Assembly: GCA_905373305.1 (NCBI GenBank)
Contig: CAJPSM010000024.1
Coordinates: forward strand, 1-15,553
Direction of reading: 5' to 3'
Length of the DNA stretch: 15,553 bases
Source: an uncultured Streptococcus sp.
GTDB taxonomy: Bacteria; Bacillota; Bacilli; Lactobacillales; Streptococcaceae
Positions 14,236-15,553 of this stretch are shown piece after piece; positions within the stretch are counted from its first letter, which is position 1; every line of letters begins with the position of its first letter. The notes beneath the pieces were generated by a model. It was not told where the DNA came from, ran no database searches, and worked only from the letters and a program-made list of their open reading frames with translations. The translations under genes and the position numbers were made by a program.

Positions 14236-14760
14236 ATGAAGAAAATTATTACAGCCAGTATGGCTCTTTTATCTGTTGTTGTTTTAGCAGCATGTTCAGG
14301 GAAAACAACGTCTGATTCTTCGGCTAAAAATTCAAGCTCTGTAGGACAAACTTCTTCTTCAGAGACCTCATCAACAACGTCTAGTTCAAAGACAGAAAAT
14401 AATGAGGTTGTTTTGATCACCGATGAAGAAATTGACAATGCTAAAACTGTTGGAGATGTGAAGAAAGTCTTTGGTAAATTAGTCGACAATTATAAAAAGC
14501 ATGCAGTTGAAATTGGGGAAAAAATTCCAGAGAGTGGAAAAGAAGCATATAACGCCCAAGTTGAACCAGCGCTTAAGTCTATGGAGACTGTAAGAGAGTC
14601 ATTTAACGAAAGCCTTTCAAGTATTGGTTCTGATGATACAGTAGTGCCAGAACAAACTCGTACTCTATTTGTTCAACAGTTGAAAACTGGACGTGACACA
14701 ATGAAGAAAGCGCTGGAAGCGGCTTATAAAGCAATTGCTCCATACACATCTGGTCAATAA
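14236..14760 (+). CDS. Secreted lipoprotein with Ser/Thr-rich linker, function unknown
   Basis: A 174-residue protein with a lipoprotein signal: MKKI, hydrophobic core, lipobox LAAC with Cys20 as the lipidated residue. A low-complexity Ser/Thr-rich spacer (about 21-54) carries the domain away from the membrane. The remaining 120 residues are acidic and predicted helical (DEEIDNAKTVGDVKKVFGKL, then two amphipathic stretches) with no cysteine or known motif. I recognise no family; a small helical surface adhesin or accessory factor is possible. The frame is open from a TTG at 14176, but that codon is the -35 element itself, so the ATG at 14236 is the start. It is monocistronic, with its own promoter and terminator. 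Confidence 0.88.
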   Translation: MKKIITASMALLSVVVLAACSGKTTSDSSAKNSSSVGQTSSSETSSTTSSSKTENNEVVLITDEEIDNAKTVGDVKKVFGKLVDNYKKHAVEIGEKIPESGKEAYNAQVEPALKSMETVRESFNESLSSIGSDDTVVPEQTRTLFVQQLKTGRDTMKKALEAAYKAIAPYTSGQ

Positions 14761-14766
14761 TATAAG

Positions 14767-14794
14767 AAAGTAGGTGTTCGATCACCTGCTTTTT
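14767..14794 (+). terminator. Lipoprotein gene terminator
   Basis: A 10-bp stem, 14767-14776 with 14783-14792 (one T-G pair), with a TTCGAT loop and a short T run. It begins 7 bases after the stop codon. Confidence 0.9.
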
Positions 14795-14844
14795 GATTGC
14801 TTCAAATCTAAAGCGATACCTACTTAAATAGCTCCAAATTAATA

Positions 14845-14901
14845 GCAGAGAGTTTGAAAGAAGTACTAACTCTATGAAAAATCTCTGCAAGCTCTTTCAA
14901 A
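14845..14901. repeat. Interleaved inverted repeats upstream of the nitroreductase gene
   Basis: GCAGAGA (14845-14851) matches TCTCTGC (14882-14888), and TTTGAAAGA (14853-14861) matches TCTTTCAAA (14893-14901). The order A-B-A'-B' means the two pairings cross. AGAGTT (14849-14854) with AACTCT (14868-14873) is a third, competing option. The repeats end just before the promoter -10, so they may act as DNA operators rather than in RNA. Confidence 0.45.
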
Positions 14902-14904
14902 ATA

Positions 14905-14913
14905 TGGTAGAAT
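14905..14913 (+). promoter_or_regulatory. Nitroreductase gene promoter (extended -10)
   Basis: TGGTAGAAT with no strong -35. The predicted start near 14920 leaves about 26 bases before the ATG at 14946. AAAAGGAAA (14931-14939) provides the ribosome binding site. Confidence 0.6.
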
Positions 14914-14945
14914 GGATGCAGTAGAATTAGAAAAGGAAATCGATT

Positions 14946-15551
14946 ATGAAATTTCTTGAATTAAATAAAAAACGTCATGCGACCAAGCATTTCACTGATA
15001 AACCGGTGGATCCCAAAGATGTGCGTACGGCTATCGAAATCGCAACCTTGGCCCCAAGCGCTCACAACAGCCAGCCATGGAAGTTTGTGGTTGTTCGTGA
15101 GAAAAATGCTGAATTGGCAAAGTTGGCATATGGTTCGAACTTTGAGCAGGTGTCATCAGCACCAGTGACTATTGCCCTGTTTACAGATACGGACCTTGCC
15201 AAACGTGCCCGCAAGATTGCCCGTGTTGGTGGCGCAAAGAATTTCTCGGAAGAGCAACTTCAATATTTCATGAAGAATTTGCCTGCCGAGTTTGCACGTT
15301 ACAGTGAGCAACAAGTCAGCGACTACCTAGCCCTCAATGCAGGTTTGGTTGCTATGAATTTGGTTCTTGCATTGACAGACCAAGGAATCGGATCAAATCT
15401 GATCCTTGGATTTGACAAATCAAAAGTTAATGAAGTTTTGGACATCGAAGACCGTTTCCGCCCAGAACTCTTGATTACAGTGGGTTATACAGACGAAAAA
15501 TTGGAACCAAGCTACCGCTTGCCAGTAGATGAAATCATCGAGAAAAGATAG
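14946..15551 (+). CDS. Nitroreductase family protein (FMN-dependent NAD(P)H oxidoreductase)
   Basis: A 201-residue protein of normal length for the nitroreductase family, which as FMN-bound dimers reduce nitroaromatics, quinones or flavins with NAD(P)H. The N-terminal KKRHATKHF segment carries the phosphate-binding basic residues. APSAHNSQPWKF (36-47) is the FMN-contact loop, and YLALNAGLVAMNLVLA with DQGIGSNLILGFD is the central dimer helix and flavin-binding region. LLITVGYTDEK is the conserved final strand. The physiological substrate cannot be read from the sequence. The stop codon lies two bases before the window end. Confidence 0.93.
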   Translation: MKFLELNKKRHATKHFTDKPVDPKDVRTAIEIATLAPSAHNSQPWKFVVVREKNAELAKLAYGSNFEQVSSAPVTIALFTDTDLAKRARKIARVGGAKNFSEEQLQYFMKNLPAEFARYSEQQVSDYLALNAGLVAMNLVLALTDQGIGSNLILGFDKSKVNEVLDIEDRFRPELLITVGYTDEKLEPSYRLPVDEIIEKR

Positions 15552-15553
15552 AA

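Overview
This AT-rich window looks like core chromosome of a Streptococcus of the mitis group (S. mitis / S. oralis / S. pneumoniae relatives). The grounds are the gene content and order (amino-acid ABC operon, recJ, RNase J2, estA, uvrC, phosphoesterase, nitroreductase), protein sequences that read like the pneumococcal ones I remember, AGGAGG-type ribosome binding sites and extended -10 (TGnTATAAT) promoters. The species was not tested by any search. I see no tRNA, rRNA, CRISPR array, prophage or complete insertion sequence.

Layout. 2-652 (+) is the 3' part of a membrane-anchored YdcF/DUF218 protein cut by the window edge. 653-967 is non-coding, with a degraded coding-like stretch and a strong bidirectional terminator. 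968-1750 (-) is a DUF4037-like nucleotidyltransferase. 1878-4801 (-) is a four-gene polar amino-acid ABC operon (ATPase, secreted binding protein, two permeases) read from one good promoter. Divergent from it, 4978-7200 (+) is recJ. Then come rnjB (RNase J2, 7374-9035), estA (9104-9883), a membrane-anchored HExxHxxGxxH metalloprotease (9990-10691), uvrC (10793-12613), an unrecognised gene broken by a one-base frameshift (12638-13242), a YfcE-type metallophosphoesterase overlapping it (13239-14084), a Ser/Thr-rich lipoprotein (14236-14760) and a nitroreductase (14946-15551).

The genes are mostly independent housekeeping units, most with their own promoter or terminator. RecJ and UvrC are DNA-repair nucleases, and RNase J2 belongs to the mRNA-decay machinery. 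EstA, the metalloprotease, the lipoprotein and the binding protein form a cell-surface or metabolic set. uvrC, the broken gene and the phosphoesterase are closely spaced and probably co-transcribed.

No wholly new multi-gene system stands out. The points most worth a second look are: a frameshift at an A5 run whose corrected frame ends in a perfect ATGA overlap with the next gene; a uvrC promoter whose predicted start site falls on the ATG, implying a leaderless mRNA; a perfect 14-bp inverted repeat shared by the divergent ABC-operon and recJ promoters; the structured rnjB leader; and the long estA-metalloprotease intergenic hairpin. Three genes (recJ, uvrC, the lipoprotein) have longer open frames whose apparent starts lie inside or upstream of their promoters. 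I moved those starts downstream.
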